Notes under the pieces: model-generated
Database searches by the model: none
The model's input: the letters and a program-made list of their open reading frames with translations, nothing else
What the model was told of the DNA's origin: nothing
Origin: Streptomyces sp. HUAS YS2
Lineage (GTDB): Bacteria; Actinomycetota; Actinomycetes; Streptomycetales; Streptomycetaceae
Direction: 5' to 3'
Assembly: GCF_033343995.1 (NCBI RefSeq)
Contig: NZ_CP137573.1
Location: 1-64,000, forward strand
Length of the DNA stretch: 64,000 nucleotides
Position numbers and translations under genes: made by a program
Shown: one piece after another, positions 9,361-18,698 of the stretch
Position numbering within the stretch: the first letter of the stretch is position 1
Layout of the letters: every line of letters starts with the position of its first letter

Positions 9361-9725
9361 CCACCAACTCTGCCACGAATAAGCGCAGTTAGACACAGGA
9401 AAGCGCGTGGTGACTCGGCATCACACCACATGAGAACCCAGATGACCCCGGCCGGCCTCGCTGAGGCCAATCTTCGCCTCACCTGACCCCTCATTAGCTG
9501 GCCGTAGACCAGGTGCAGCCCACAGAAACCTATTTCAACAAACCCTTGTTTTCGCTGGTCAGAGGCCCTTTCGGGGTGCTTTTGTTGTTGCCGTCCACCC
9601 CTGGGGTACAGGATCCGTCTCAAGAACTGGACAGCGGCATGGTTGTCGTCGAAAACGGCGACGGCCCCCTGGTGGGCAGGGAGCCGTCTGCAGAAGACCG
9701 AACATCCCCGATGAAGGAGAGGCTC
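9361..9725. other. Intergenic region, likely divergent promoters
   Basis: No gene is supported. It separates the leftward HTH gene from the rightward small membrane gene at 9726. It has a locally AT-rich patch (9525-9560, around ttcaacaaacccttg) and a GC stem, GACGGC with GCCGTC, at about 9660-9688 that could be a leader hairpin for the small gene. Confidence 0.35.
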
Positions 9726-9914
9726 ATGTCCAAGGGCGAGCGTACGGGCAACGTCCCAGCCCCGGAACCCTCCACCCCGTCCTCAACAAGCCGATGGGCC
9801 GCACGAGCACGGCGATTGCGCAACGAGGCCGGCCTCTACCTGATCCGCGGCACAGCGACCGCGCTCGGCGGTGCCATCGTGACGTACAGCGGCATCTGGC
9901 TTCACGCTCGCTGA
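9726..9914 (+). CDS. Small single-pass membrane protein (62 aa)
   Basis: ATG 9726 has a strong ribosome site, AAGGAGAG at about 9714-9721. The 62 residues have a Pro/Ser-rich start (VPAPEPSTPSSTSRW), a basic stretch (AARARRLRNEAG) and one membrane helix near the end (TATALGGAIVTYSGIWL). Its own leader and RBS make it more credible than most short frames here. Function unknown. Confidence 0.45.
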   Translation: MSKGERTGNVPAPEPSTPSSTSRWAARARRLRNEAGLYLIRGTATALGGAIVTYSGIWLHAR

Positions 9915-10201
9915 GGCCCTCACACACGTCGACGATGGAGACAACTGTCCGGGGCCAGAAGGCAGGGAGCAAGGGCCTCTACCGATGCTTTACCCACTAC
10001 GGCGCGCCATGTGGAGAGCTTGGACCTGCCCATTGCCCTCCCGTGCCGGGTGCTTGGGAAATCGGCCGGTCTCCCACATCGTGCGCCGGAGGATCCACAG
10101 CCCGGCAAGCCTCCACCCCTCCTCGTGGTCTTGACCGCCCCGCTCTTCTGCGGAAGCGTCGCATGCAAGAACCTGCAACCGACTAGGCCTAGGAGCACGT
10201 T

Positions 10202-10467
10202 GTGGACCTAGAGTTCATCGGGATCGACCCCAACACAGGGGGCGAGGGATCGCCGACCGCGTGGTGGAACGGCAGTCGGCTGACCTGGTGATCCAGGGCG
10301 TCAAGGCCCAGGAGGTCCTGGAGGCGCTGATCGGCGGTACGGAGTGGGCCGAGGGTCACAAGGTCGGTATCCCCGAGCACGAGACTGTGATCCGTATCCC
10401 GGCCCGCATGGTGCCTATCCTGAGGAAGGCGTGTGATGTCGCGGAACAGCGTGCCGAGCTTCGCTGA
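10202..10467 (+). pseudogene. Small conserved Streptomyces protein upstream of DUF6879, frameshifted
   Basis: GTG 10202, with AGGAG just upstream, reads VDLEFIGIDPNTGGEGSPT, the opening of a short conserved protein that regularly precedes DUF6879 and XRE genes. The frame stops within 30 codons, but from about 10258 the neighbouring frame continues VERQSADLVIQGVKAQEVLE and HETVIRIPARMVPILRKACD to a stop at 10465-10467. One indel around 10250-10258 breaks it. Its end overlaps the start of the DUF6879 gene by 32 bases. Confidence 0.6.
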
Positions 10468-10969
10468 CCTCCTGGCCGGCACACGCCGCAGCGCCGTGCA
10501 TCTGGAGATGCGCGACATGTACTCCGTGGCCGACGAGGTGGAGGAGTTCGAGCGCTTCAAGCGCACCGGGACCCTCGAGCTCGACCCCACGGCCCGATGG
10601 TGGCCCGGCTGGCTGGACCTGGTGCGGGACGCGGTCGGCAGGGGTGTAGTGATGCGCCGCGCCCGTGTCGTTTCCGAGCCGGTGACGGACTACATCCGGT
10701 GGGAACACGCTTCCACTCCGCTGAACATCGGTGCCGGCGAGTTGGTCCGGTGGCTGCCGCGGCGCCAGGCTGTGGACATCGCGTTGCCGGGCGCAGACTT
10801 CTGGCTGTTCGACGACCGGATCGTGCAGTTCAACATCTTCACAGGTGAAGGCGACTGGGCCAACCCGCCCAAGGAGTTCAGCGAGGACCCTGCTGTGATC
10901 GCTCTGTGCGCTTCGGCGTTCGAGGCCGTGTGGGACCGCGCTGTCGATCACGAGAAGTACACCGTCTGA
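10436..10969 (+). CDS. DUF6879 family protein
   Basis: ATG 10436 is preceded by GAGGAAGG at about 10422-10429; a GTG at 10433 is possible but worse placed. The 177-residue protein shows the family's marks: an N-terminal LADLLAGTRRSAVHLEMRD, then EEFERFKRTG, WWPGWLDLVRDAVGRG, a central RARVVSEPVTDYIRWE, and the aromatic block DFWLFDDRIVQFN. These proteins are almost always found beside an XRE/DUF5753 regulator, as here. The role is unknown; a partner in a regulatory pair is the usual guess. It appears intact, unlike both neighbours. Confidence 0.8.
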   Translation: MSRNSVPSFADLLAGTRRSAVHLEMRDMYSVADEVEEFERFKRTGTLELDPTARWWPGWLDLVRDAVGRGVVMRRARVVSEPVTDYIRWEHASTPLNIGAGELVRWLPRRQAVDIALPGADFWLFDDRIVQFNIFTGEGDWANPPKEFSEDPAVIALCASAFEAVWDRAVDHEKYTV

Positions 10970-10990
10970 CCGCCGCAGGACAGCCAGCTC

Positions 10991-11983
10991 ATGCCCGTCT
11001 CCCCGTCTTCCAGCGCTCAGGCCGCACGCGAGGCCCTCGCCGTGCGCCTTTCCCATCTGCGCAGGGACGCGGGGCTCACCGGGGATGAGTTGTCTGTCCT
11101 GTGCGGTTGGCATCCTGCCAAGACGTCCCGTATCCAGGGCGCCAAGGCGATGCCGACGGATGCCGATATCCGTGCGTGGTGCGCCGCCTGATCGGCCGAC
11201 GATCAGGTGGAGGACTTGATCGCGACCGCCCGTGCGGTTGATTCGATGTACCAGGAGTGGCGCAGACTCCATCGCAACGGGATGCGCCGGCTTCAGGAGG
11301 ACGTGAACGCGTCTGTCGCGCGGGCGGCACACCAGCGCGTGTACGCGTCCAATGTGGTGCCCGGGTTCTTCCAGACTCCGGCCTATGCCACGGCGCTGTT
11401 GGGGTCCATCACCGCGTTCCAGGGCACGCCCAACGATGTCCCTGAGGCCGTCGCGTCCAGGGTCGCCCGGTCCCGTTTCCTCTACGAGGGCGGTCACCGC
11501 TTCGCTGTCGTCCTGGAGGAGGCGGTCCTGCGCCACCGGATCGGCAGCCCCGCGACGATGGCCGGCCAGCTTCGTCATCTGCTCACCGTGATGCCGTTGG
11601 TCAGCGTCTCCTTCGGCGTGATCCCCTTCTCTGCCGCCCGGACCGCCCCCGACATGCCCTACGAAGGATGGTTCACAGATGCAGTGGTCGGGATGCCCGG
11701 CCGGGCCACACGGCGGCGCGCTGCCAACTGGGCTCTGCGCACCGCGCGACACGGGCGCACTTGCGGACTTGGGCCAGCCGGACAGCTTCTGACGGTGTAT
11801 CTCCACGCACTTGCCTTGCCTCCTCGGTGCGAAGGCGGCGCTGACCTGGCGCACCTGGGACGTATCTGCGGGCTGTCTGCATCCGCCTTGAGCCTCGAAC
11901 TCGACTTTGTGGTGGAAGCGGGAGTCCTCGCCTGCTGGAGTCTGGCTCCCACTGGGGAGGAGATCGCCTGGCGGCTGTCGTGA
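10991..11983 (+). pseudogene. XRE-family regulator with DUF5753 domain, internal TGA and altered C-terminus
   Basis: ATG 10991 starts a helix-turn-helix (LAVRLSHLRRDAGLTGDELS, HPAKTSRIQGAKAMPT) that meets TGA at 11189-11191. The same frame continues with DDQVEDLIATARAVDSMYQE and the DUF5753 body (NVVPGFFQTPAYATALL, RVARSRFLYEGGHRFAVVLE, PLVSVSFGVIPFSA). So a nonsense codon splits an otherwise in-frame gene. After about 11690 the family ending is replaced by another coding-like stretch (GLSASALSLELDFVVEAGVL ... WRLS), which resembles a small winged-helix domain and suggests a fusion at a break point. Partner of the DUF6879 gene upstream. Confidence 0.65.
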
Positions 11984-12168
11984 CGCACCTGTACCGAACG
12001 AGATCCGTGCTTCAGTCCAGGCTTACAGATGGTCACTGAGGCCCCCCACGCGGGGGCACGATCCGCGCTCCGCTTAAGTTCGAAGCGTGGCAGCCGGCCG
12101 GTGATGACGCTTCCTGGAATCAGCCACCCCCTGCTCAGGGGTGACCCCAGACCTGCACTACCGCCTGC

Positions 12169-12220
12169 CCTATGGAACGAGCACGGCGGCTCCCGGGAGC
12201 CGCCGTGCTCGTTCCATAGG
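12169..12220. terminator. 52-bp perfect palindrome, probable two-way terminator
   Basis: Left arm CCTATGGAACGAGCACGGCG then GCTCCC; the right arm is its exact inverse, with no spacer (centre CCCGGG). It lies between two genes that point at each other: the XRE gene ending at 11983 and the membrane gene ending at 12225. A GC-rich hairpin between convergent genes is the usual form of a bidirectional terminator in Streptomyces, though a full 26-bp arm without mismatch is unusually long. Confidence 0.75.
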
Positions 12221-12224
12221 CGCG

Positions 12225-13332
12225 TCATTCCGAGCGGGGCTCCGAGCCTCCGAAGTCCGGCGAGGTGAAGTCGGGGGAGGAATAGGGGGCGCGGCCCGGC
12301 TGCCGAGTCGCGGTCCGGCCCGGAGAAGTCCGGCCTGGAGTAGCCGATTGTCGGTATGTGGTTGGGCGAGCGGTACGTGGCGTGTCGGGCAGGACCGGCA
12401 CCCGGGTCGGCGAGCGCGTCCCGCAGGAACGGCAGGATGCCGCGTTCCACCAGGGCGTGACGCCAGGCATCTCTGGCCCGTGACACGTCCTCCTGCAGAT
12501 CCTCGACCTCCTCCTCGGCCGCCGGTGACGTCGAGCTGTCGCGCAGGGCGGTGATGAGGAGACCGACGGCAGCGACGGGGACGACTGCCGCAGTGACCAC
12601 CGCGAACCACGAGCCCGTGGCCACCAAGGTGCTCGCGAACGAGGCCGTTGGATTGAGCGTCGTCAGGACATGGCCGACCACCAGGAAGATCGCCGCGGCG
12701 GCGGCGGCCAGCACGGGCACGAGGACGGCGGCAAACGCGAACGCACCCGCGCCGGTTTCCTCCGGAGCTGGTCTCTCACGCCTGCCCGGCCGCGCGCGAT
12801 CGACCACACGCTGCCCGGAAGTGCGCGGCGTACGGATCCCCGCCGGCCTCGGTACTTCCGGGAGTACGCGTAGTCCGAGCAGCGCTGCCAGCAGACGGCG
12901 CCCGAAGGACACCCCGGCCCACCGCCGCGGATGGACTCCGTCATGGATCCGGCGGCCACCGGGTTGTCCGGCGCCCAGCACAGCGGCGCCGAACCGTTGG
13001 CCCAGGCCCGCCGAGGTCTGACGGTCGGCGGCTCGGGTGCCGGAACCGGTGAAGCCGGCCGAGCCAGAGGCGGACACCGAGCGCGAGGGCGCCGACGGGG
13101 ATGCCAAGCCACGGTGTTCCTGGCGGACTTGTACGTAGAGCCGGTACTCGGTCGCCGCGGCGCTCGCGATGAGGATGGCGGAACCCAGCGCCATGGTCCG
13201 CAACTGTTCTGTGGTGAGCCGTTCTCCGACTGCTGTGAGGTCCGGTCGTTCGTGGGCGCCGCGCAGCACGTCGTCGAGGATCCGCTCGTATTCGGGGCGG
13301 TCTTCCGGCAGCAGGGGCGGATGGCTGTTCAC
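12225..13332 (-). pseudogene. Two-helix membrane protein, frameshifted near its C-terminus
   Basis: GTG 13332 overlaps the stop of the upstream gene (GTGA). The N-terminus reads LPEDRPEYERILDDVLRGAH and LTTEQLRTMALGSAILIASA, followed by a Gly/Arg-rich region, two membrane helices (FAFAAVLVPVLAAAAAAIFL, and a second one SWFAVVTAAVVPVAAVGLLI) and EEEVEDLQEDVSRARDAWRH ... ILPFLRDAL. Near 12290, in a run of C/G, the sense moves to the next frame, which ends with a repeated motif (SSPDFTSPDFGGSEPRSE) at TGA 12225-12227; the matching YSRPDFSGPDRD lies just before the shift. Without the correction the frame reads through the terminator palindrome. Function unknown. Confidence 0.55.
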
Positions 13333-14096
13333 AGGCCCTCCTCCCCCAGCGCGGGCCCCTGCCGCCATCGTGGCGCGCCTCGATCGCCGAAGCCAGGCCC
13401 CGTTCCGTCGGGCGGGTTCGCAGGGAGAGGAGTGTCGCTGCTGCGCATCGGATCGGGGAGTCGTGTTGCTTCCTCGGGGAGCTCGCCGGATGCGGGCTCC
13501 GGCGTACGCTCGTCCGCGGCCGGGGCGTGCTGTCTTGGCGCGGGCATCGCACGCGCAACGGACGACGCTCCTTCTGTGGGGGTAGAGGGCCGGACCGCGC
13601 GACCCGCGGAGGGCGCGGACGGCTGCGCCACTTGGGGTGGGGAGTCCACGGCGCCCGAGTCGCCGGCGCCGACCGCGCCCACGGCACTGGCAGCCGCAGT
13701 CGGGGGCGCCTCGGCTTCCGCAGCTGCCCCCGCCGGCTGCCGTTCGCCCATCACCGCCTCGTTCACGGTCTGGATGCGGCCCAGTTGAGTGAGCAGCATG
13801 GGTGCCGATATTCCGACGACGAGGGCGGCGTACCCGCCGCTGATCTGTCCCGTGGTCCCGAAGAGCACTGCGGCCCCGGCGCCCATCACGCTGTGCACGA
13901 TGGCCGCGACGGTATCGACGGCGGGGTCGAAGTAGGCCTTGAACTGCGGGGCTACGACTTCCGCCGTCCCTGCCGCGGCTAACTGCCGGTGGATCCGGCG
14001 GTCGGCCTGCCAGGAGACGAACCGGGTGTACAGGTCCAGCGCCCCGCGCAGCAGACCACCCGCCGCCCCCAACAGGATTAACGTCGTGACGTCCAC
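13329..14096 (-). CDS. Membrane protein with long Pro/Ala-rich tail
   Basis: GTG 14096 (VDVTTLILLGAAGGLLRGAL) with GGGGAG just upstream is the best start. A first hydrophobic segment is followed by LDLYTRFVSWQADRRIHRQL, then two membrane helices (VHSVMGAGAAVLFGTTGQIS and YAALVVGISAPMLLTQLG) and about 130 residues of Ala/Pro/Glu-rich, probably disordered sequence. The stop overlaps the start of the next membrane gene, so the two form an operon. I do not recognise either as a named family; together they could form a membrane complex. Confidence 0.6.
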   Translation of the reverse strand: MDVTTLILLGAAGGLLRGALDLYTRFVSWQADRRIHRQLAAAGTAEVVAPQFKAYFDPAVDTVAAIVHSVMGAGAAVLFGTTGQISGGYAALVVGISAPMLLTQLGRIQTVNEAVMGERQPAGAAAEAEAPPTAAASAVGAVGAGDSGAVDSPPQVAQPSAPSAGRAVRPSTPTEGASSVARAMPAPRQHAPAADERTPEPASGELPEEATRLPDPMRSSDTPLPANPPDGTGPGFGDRGAPRWRQGPALGEEGL

Positions 14097-14159
14097 GATC
14101 TCCCCTGGAAAGCATTGCTGACACCCGGTTGCGAGATTCCGGCCACCGGATGAGCGTAG

Positions 14160-14330
14160 AGCCGCACGCAAGGGCCTGTCCGGCAGATCATGCGACTTCC
14201 CGGGCAGGCTCGTCGGTTGGTACGTGGGCCGGGGGATCCAACGAATCACAGGCCGGTGGTGCGACCACCGCACGGTGATCAACGGGATCCTGTTCCAGGT
14301 CAGTCGGCGCCAGGTGCTCGGCAGCCACGG
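14160..14330 (+). mobile_element. IS5-type transposase fragment
   Basis: An end-like sequence, GGGCCTGTCCGGCAGATCAT at about 14168, is followed by codons for a short piece of an IS5-type transposase: RWCDHRTVINGILFQV at about 14254-14300, compare RWRDHRQVIDAIAFKYRTG in the copy at 41.9 kb. No other part of the element is present. Confidence 0.55.
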
Positions 14331-14629
14331 TGCCTCGCCGTGGCCGAGAGAGCGGTCGAGCGGTGATCCGACCGCCCCTGCGGGAACTCACTCCTGCAGA
14401 GCCTGTCCCCCCAAAAATAGGCGAACCCCGGAGGGTCCTGGCTTTTCGGTCGAATGAAGTCGGCTTTCAGGAGCGGAGATTGCCATCACCGTGACCGGCT
14501 GCCGTCGGGACGGCCGATCCCCCACTCCCCAGAGCTTCTCGCAGCGAGCCGGGGCGCGGTCGGGGAATCTACTCCCCTGTTGACAGTTGCGGTCCGAAGA
14601 CGGCCGATCGCGTAGATGAAGGGCTCACG

Positions 14630-14866
14630 ATGACCGAAGCCGCTGCAGGGATGCGCTCGTGTCCGCAGTCTTCGCAGCGGAACGGACAGTGGCTCCGGGC
14701 TGCCGTCTTCACGCTCCTTAGCTCCGTCTTGGCGGTCGTCGGCCATCATTTGGCCACAGAGGATCCGGTGTCCTGGCAGCGGGTAGCCGTCGGCGCGACG
14801 ATAGTTTTCGCGCTCTCGTGGCTCGTGGCCCGTCCGATTCGGCCTGGGCGGCACGTGGTCACGGCC
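14630..14866 (+). pseudogene. Truncated two-helix membrane protein
   Basis: ATG 14630 starts about 75 sensible residues with two membrane helices (LRAAVFTLLSSVLAVVGHHL and WQRVAVGATIVFALSWLVAR). After RPGRHVVTAT (about 14866) the reading no longer looks coding. Related Streptomyces membrane proteins continue for another 30-100 residues, so the end has been lost at a junction with the next region. Function unknown. Confidence 0.45.
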
Positions 14867-15019
14867 ACACGGCTATGTGCTGGAGTTCGGACGTACGGCC
14901 CACCACAGCGCGTGGACGATGACGGCGGACCCACTGGTCGAGAACAATCGCGACGTGGTTCTGCAATTTCCGCAACCACCCCGCGTTGTAGGAGCGGCTC
15001 TCACGGCTGTACGCGTCGG
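14867..15019 (-). pseudogene. Unknown gene fragment next to the helicase
   Basis: Read leftwards, this stretch gives YNAGWLRKLQNHVAIVLDQW, VRRHRPRAVVGRTSELQHI, which looks coding but has no start or stop of its own here. It lies directly after the helicase stop at 15020 and before the truncated membrane gene. Family not recognised. Confidence 0.3.
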
Positions 15020-17365
15020 TCAGCGGATCCAGCGGAAGTCGAGGGCTTCGAGTGCGTGGCGTTGTTCTTGGGTGAGCCGGAGTGGGTCGCGGCGTTTCTC
15101 TGCAAGCCATGTGGCGAGGTGAAGTCCGGTATTGGGACAGAAGTAGTCGTAGGGCACGTCGAGGTGCTGGTGGCTTCGCCAGAAGGCGCGTGCCGCGAGC
15201 AGTCCTCTGGCGAAGGCCCATTGTGCGTGGCCGCGGGGGCGCCGCAGGAGCAGGGCCAGGGGGTGGCGGAGTGGGAGGGCGCCGAGGAGTTTGTGCTGGT
15301 CGCTGTGGAGGGTGGGGAGGGCGTCGATCTGGGTGTCGAGCCAGCGGGTGAGGGGGGTCTCGTCGGTGTCGGGGCGCAGGTCGGGGAAGGGGAGGTTGCC
15401 GGCGCGTGCGGCTGCCAGGGCTTGGGCGTAGGTGTGGTGCCAGTGTTTCGGCCAGTGGGTGTTCCACCAGGGGTAGATCTCGTTGAGGGCGCGCTGGTAG
15501 CCGTAGGGCAGGGTGCGTTTGTTTGCTTCGCGGCGGCGGTCTGCGATCCAGCGTCCGAGTCGGATGCCGCCGAAGGATTCTTCGGTGTATGGGGCGAGGT
15601 GGCCGTGGCGGGCTTTGTAGTCCCGGGCGATCTGTAGTTTGTACTCGATGCTGCTGCGGGGGTGGGGCCAGATCATGCCGAGGGTGTCGAGCCGTTCGAT
15701 GCGTTCGGGCAGGAGCATGTGGTTGATGCGCAGGGAACGCTGGCGGCCGAGCCACCAGCCGAGGTAGAAGCGGACGGGGCCGAGGTAGCGGCTGGGGACG
15801 TCGAGATGGCCGTAGGTGTGGAAGTAGCGCTGGGCGCTTTCGAAGCCGATCTGCCATACGCGGTTGGGTGCCCCGGTGGCCTGGAGGTCGAGAAGCGGGA
15901 TGATCTCGTCGGCGCGTTCGGGTCGGGCGGCGACCCCCAAGTCCTCCTGGGACTCGTCGGAGGTGGCCCATTCGACGCGGTGGATGACGTGCTCGTCATA
16001 GGTGCTCAGGGCGATGAGGACCTGGTAGAGGAGGCGGTAGCGGGTTCCTTTGACGCCTTCCTCGAGGTCTTGTCCCGGTTCCATGAAGACGGGGACGACG
16101 ATGGTGGAGATCTTGTCGTCGCCGGGGTTCTGGCGCAGTGCGCGGCCGACAGCCTGGGTGATGTCGAGGGAGCTCTGTTTGGAGTCGGCGAAGAGGATCG
16201 AGTCGATACTGGGGACGTCGATACCTTCGCCCAGGCAGCGGCAGTTGGTCAGGACCGCTCTGTGCGGGGCGATGCGGGGGCTGGTGCTGTTGATGGGGAC
16301 GGAGCCGAAGTCCACGAGTGATCGTCGGCGGACGGGCGGGCTCTGCTTGGCATTGACCGTGCCGACGAGAAGAGGTGCCTGCATCTCGGGGGGCATGAGT
16401 GCTGCTGTTTCGTGGAGGGTTTCGGCGAACATGCTGGCGGATGCGATGAGGCGGTGGAAGGTCAAGGTTCGCCGCAGGTCGTAGAGGTGCTGGGCGCGCA
16501 GCAATGCGATCTGGGCGGCTGCCATGCGCAGGCCTTCGGCGCCGGCTGATGCGATGGAGGCGTATCTCAGGACGCGGTGCAGGTCGGCGTCGCTGATCTC
16601 GACGGCGACGATCCGGTAGTCCGCCAGCAGGCCCTGGTCGATCGCTTCGGCGAGGGAGATGCGGTAGACGACGGGGCCGTAGAGGCTGTGGTCGTCCATG
16701 GAGGCCACTTCGCAGCCGATCGCAACGTGTGAGCCGGATTTCTCGTCGAAGATGCGCGGGGTGGCGGTCATGTAGAGGCGGTGGCGGGCGGGCAGGACGT
16801 CGTTGTCGTGGATGACGCCCCAGGCTTTGTAGCGGTTGCCGGCGGTGCGGTGGGCTTCGTCGGCGACGATGATGTCCCAGCGCGGCAGGTGGTGATCGCG
16901 GTGGGCCCGGGCCAGCTTTTCCAGTGACTGGTAGGTGCAGAAGACATTCACCGCGCCGTCGGTCAGGGAAGCATGGCGGGCGAGTTCACCGGGGTCGCGG
17001 ACCATGGCGAGGATTCCGCGCAGCGAACGGACCTGGGTGCTGTCGCGCGAGCAGTAGCCGAGGTAGAACCCCTGGCGGCCTTCGCGCTGCCAGTAGGCGG
17101 CCGTTTGCTCGAGGAGGTCCAGGGTGGGCATCACGACCAAGGCGTTGCCCTGGGAAGCGGTCTCCTGGACGGTGTTGAGGGCGACAAGAGTCTTGCCCGT
17201 TCCGGTGGCCATGATGACGCTCACGCGGCGCGCTCCGTCGGTGAACTCTTCGATGCAGGCGTCGACAGCGAGTGTCTGGTGGCCGCGTAGCGGCGTTTTG
17301 AGGCCGTTGCTCGTCAACGTGGCCACGGTGCCCTCCCGGCAGCGGGTCGTCTCGTTGCGGATCAA
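15020..17365 (-). CDS. DEAH helicase with three helicase-associated domains, intact
   Basis: A complete 781-residue protein from ATG 17365. The superfamily 2 core is clear: motif I A53TGTGKT59, motif Ia-like LVVMPTLDLLEQT, motif II D169EAH172, motif III MTATPRIF, motif V-like CLGEGIDVPSIDSILFAD and motif VI QAVGRALRQ. After the core come three helicase-associated domains, at about residues 550-615, 615-675 and 715-781, each with a G-H-L centre (TYGHLDVPSRYL, RHGHLAPYTE, SHQHLDVPYDY). It points away from tniQ with 146 bases between starts, so it may share control with the transposition genes. Related to restriction-type and DNA-translocating helicases; its role as accessory factor or cargo of the Tn7-like module is inference. 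Confidence 0.88.
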   Translation of the reverse strand: MIRNETTRCREGTVATLTSNGLKTPLRGHQTLAVDACIEEFTDGARRVSVIMATGTGKTLVALNTVQETASQGNALVVMPTLDLLEQTAAYWQREGRQGFYLGYCSRDSTQVRSLRGILAMVRDPGELARHASLTDGAVNVFCTYQSLEKLARAHRDHHLPRWDIIVADEAHRTAGNRYKAWGVIHDNDVLPARHRLYMTATPRIFDEKSGSHVAIGCEVASMDDHSLYGPVVYRISLAEAIDQGLLADYRIVAVEISDADLHRVLRYASIASAGAEGLRMAAAQIALLRAQHLYDLRRTLTFHRLIASASMFAETLHETAALMPPEMQAPLLVGTVNAKQSPPVRRRSLVDFGSVPINSTSPRIAPHRAVLTNCRCLGEGIDVPSIDSILFADSKQSSLDITQAVGRALRQNPGDDKISTIVVPVFMEPGQDLEEGVKGTRYRLLYQVLIALSTYDEHVIHRVEWATSDESQEDLGVAARPERADEIIPLLDLQATGAPNRVWQIGFESAQRYFHTYGHLDVPSRYLGPVRFYLGWWLGRQRSLRINHMLLPERIERLDTLGMIWPHPRSSIEYKLQIARDYKARHGHLAPYTEESFGGIRLGRWIADRRREANKRTLPYGYQRALNEIYPWWNTHWPKHWHHTYAQALAAARAGNLPFPDLRPDTDETPLTRWLDTQIDALPTLHSDQHKLLGALPLRHPLALLLRRPRGHAQWAFARGLLAARAFWRSHQHLDVPYDYFCPNTGLHLATWLAEKRRDPLRLTQEQRHALEALDFRWIR

Positions 17366-17511
17366 GGTTCAGACCCGCGCCGTGGAGGGTGTCGCGGTGT
17401 TGCCGCCTTGTTCACCTGAAGAGGTGAAGGCGCCTTGACCGGCCCGTATGGCGGCTGGCGACGATAGAGCGCAAGCAGGCGTGCGGGGTGGGCGGCGGAG
17501 AAGGGAACGGC
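17366..17511. promoter_or_regulatory. Divergent control region between helicase and tniQ
   Basis: 146 bases between two start codons facing away from each other. It must hold the promoters of both the helicase and the transposition operon. A GGAGAAGGG ribosome site lies at about 17497-17505 for tniQ. I could not pick certain -10/-35 boxes. Confidence 0.45.
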
Positions 17512-18538
17512 GTGGTGCTGCAGGTGCCAGGGCTCTACGGTCCGCGTCAGTCTCTTCCGCTTCTGGTCCGGCCTCTGCCTGGGGAGTCGACGGGTTCGTT
17601 CGTGAACCGGCTGGCTCAAGCCAACGGGCTGGGCCTTGCGGATTTCCTGCAGCGTGTGGGCCAAGGCATGGGGTCGTCGTCGACTGATCCGGCGCGCGTG
17701 GAGAAGTACCCGCAGTGCACGGAGATGTATGTGAACGGGCCGGGACTTGAGTATCTGGCCGTGCTGGCCGGTACCCCGGCGGCCGTGTTGCAGCGGGCTC
17801 TGCCTGGGCTTGCGACGCGTCACCGGCTGCCGGGTGACGGGGACGCGGTGTGGAAGTGGCCGTGGCAGCCGTCCGAAGGGCATCTGGTGCGCTACTGCAC
17901 AAGATGTGCGGAGGCCCGCGGGGTCAGGGAACCGAGCTGGTGGCTGATGTCGGACAGCTGGCGTGTGTGCGCCCGGCACGGGCGGTGGTGTGATGACTCA
18001 AGGACGGAGCCGCTGGACGGGCTGTCCTTGAAGGAGCTCCCTGAGGTCGTCGACGCGCATCTGGATCGTGCCCGGCTTCACAAGCAGTTCGGCCGGTCGG
18101 GGGGGGGAGCTGTTCGCTGATGCTTTTCAGGTGGTGGCGGACTGGTGGCGGACGATGCCCACGGTGCTGCGCTGGGTCCACCGGGCGTGGGCGTGCGGGC
18201 TGGAGGACCGCAGTACCCGGGTAATGCCGCTGGTGATCTACCCGGAGGCGGCGCGACTCGCGCAGCTGATGGTCGAGTTCGAGCAGTCGGACGTCCGCGA
18301 CGCCGATGCCCGTAGCCGGTGGCTCGGCAGGGTCGAGGCGCTGATGGAGTCGTGGGAGCTGGATGTCCAGGTGGGCAGTGGCCCGTTACTGGACTGGCTG
18401 CACTGCCATCGGGTACCGGCGAACGCGGAAGCGGAACCGGCCGCCAGGCCCGGGCGGGGACGGTTGCCGCTTGCCCGGGGGCACAGCCGGCTTGCCTTGC
18501 CGACAGGGCCTTTGGAGGCGCGCTCGTGCCTGTCCTGA
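17512..18538 (+). pseudogene. tniQ: TniQ/TnsD-family target-selection protein, frameshifted in a run of nine G
   Basis: GTG 17512 has GGAGAAGGG in front. The start SLPLLVRPLPGESTGSFVNR LAQANGL is the hallmark of TniQ domains, and the zinc site typical of TniQ follows (YCTRCAEARG then WRVCARHGRWC). At 18099-18107 there are nine consecutive G; the first frame stops at 18118-18120, while the next frame continues ELFADAFQVVADWWRTM and RWLGRVEALMESWELD to TGA 18536-18538. One G too many explains it, giving a protein of about 340 residues if corrected. TniQ proteins choose the target site for Tn7-like elements together with the TnsC ATPase. It heads the tnsA-B-C operon. Confidence 0.8.
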
Positions 18539-18698
18539 CCCGGCCTTGGCAAGCCGGCTGCAGGCGCTCCCCCACTCCTTGCCGTACCGGTCCTGGGCCG
18601 GGCCGTCGCGGTCCGTGGGAGCGTGCGCGGTCGCATGAGACAGGGCTCGGATACAGCACGAGTGATGGCCATGCGGAGCGGGGCGGGGTGAAGAGGGC

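Noticed and set aside
11659..12224. Extension of the leftward membrane-protein frame past the palindrome
   Set aside because: It overlaps the XRE gene on the other strand and reads through a terminator-like hairpin; a frameshift near 12290 leads to a natural stop at 12225.
14867..15637. Rightward continuation of the frame that begins at 14630
   Set aside because: It runs antisense to the intact helicase and is Gly/Val/Glu-rich in the way a shadow of a GC-rich gene is.
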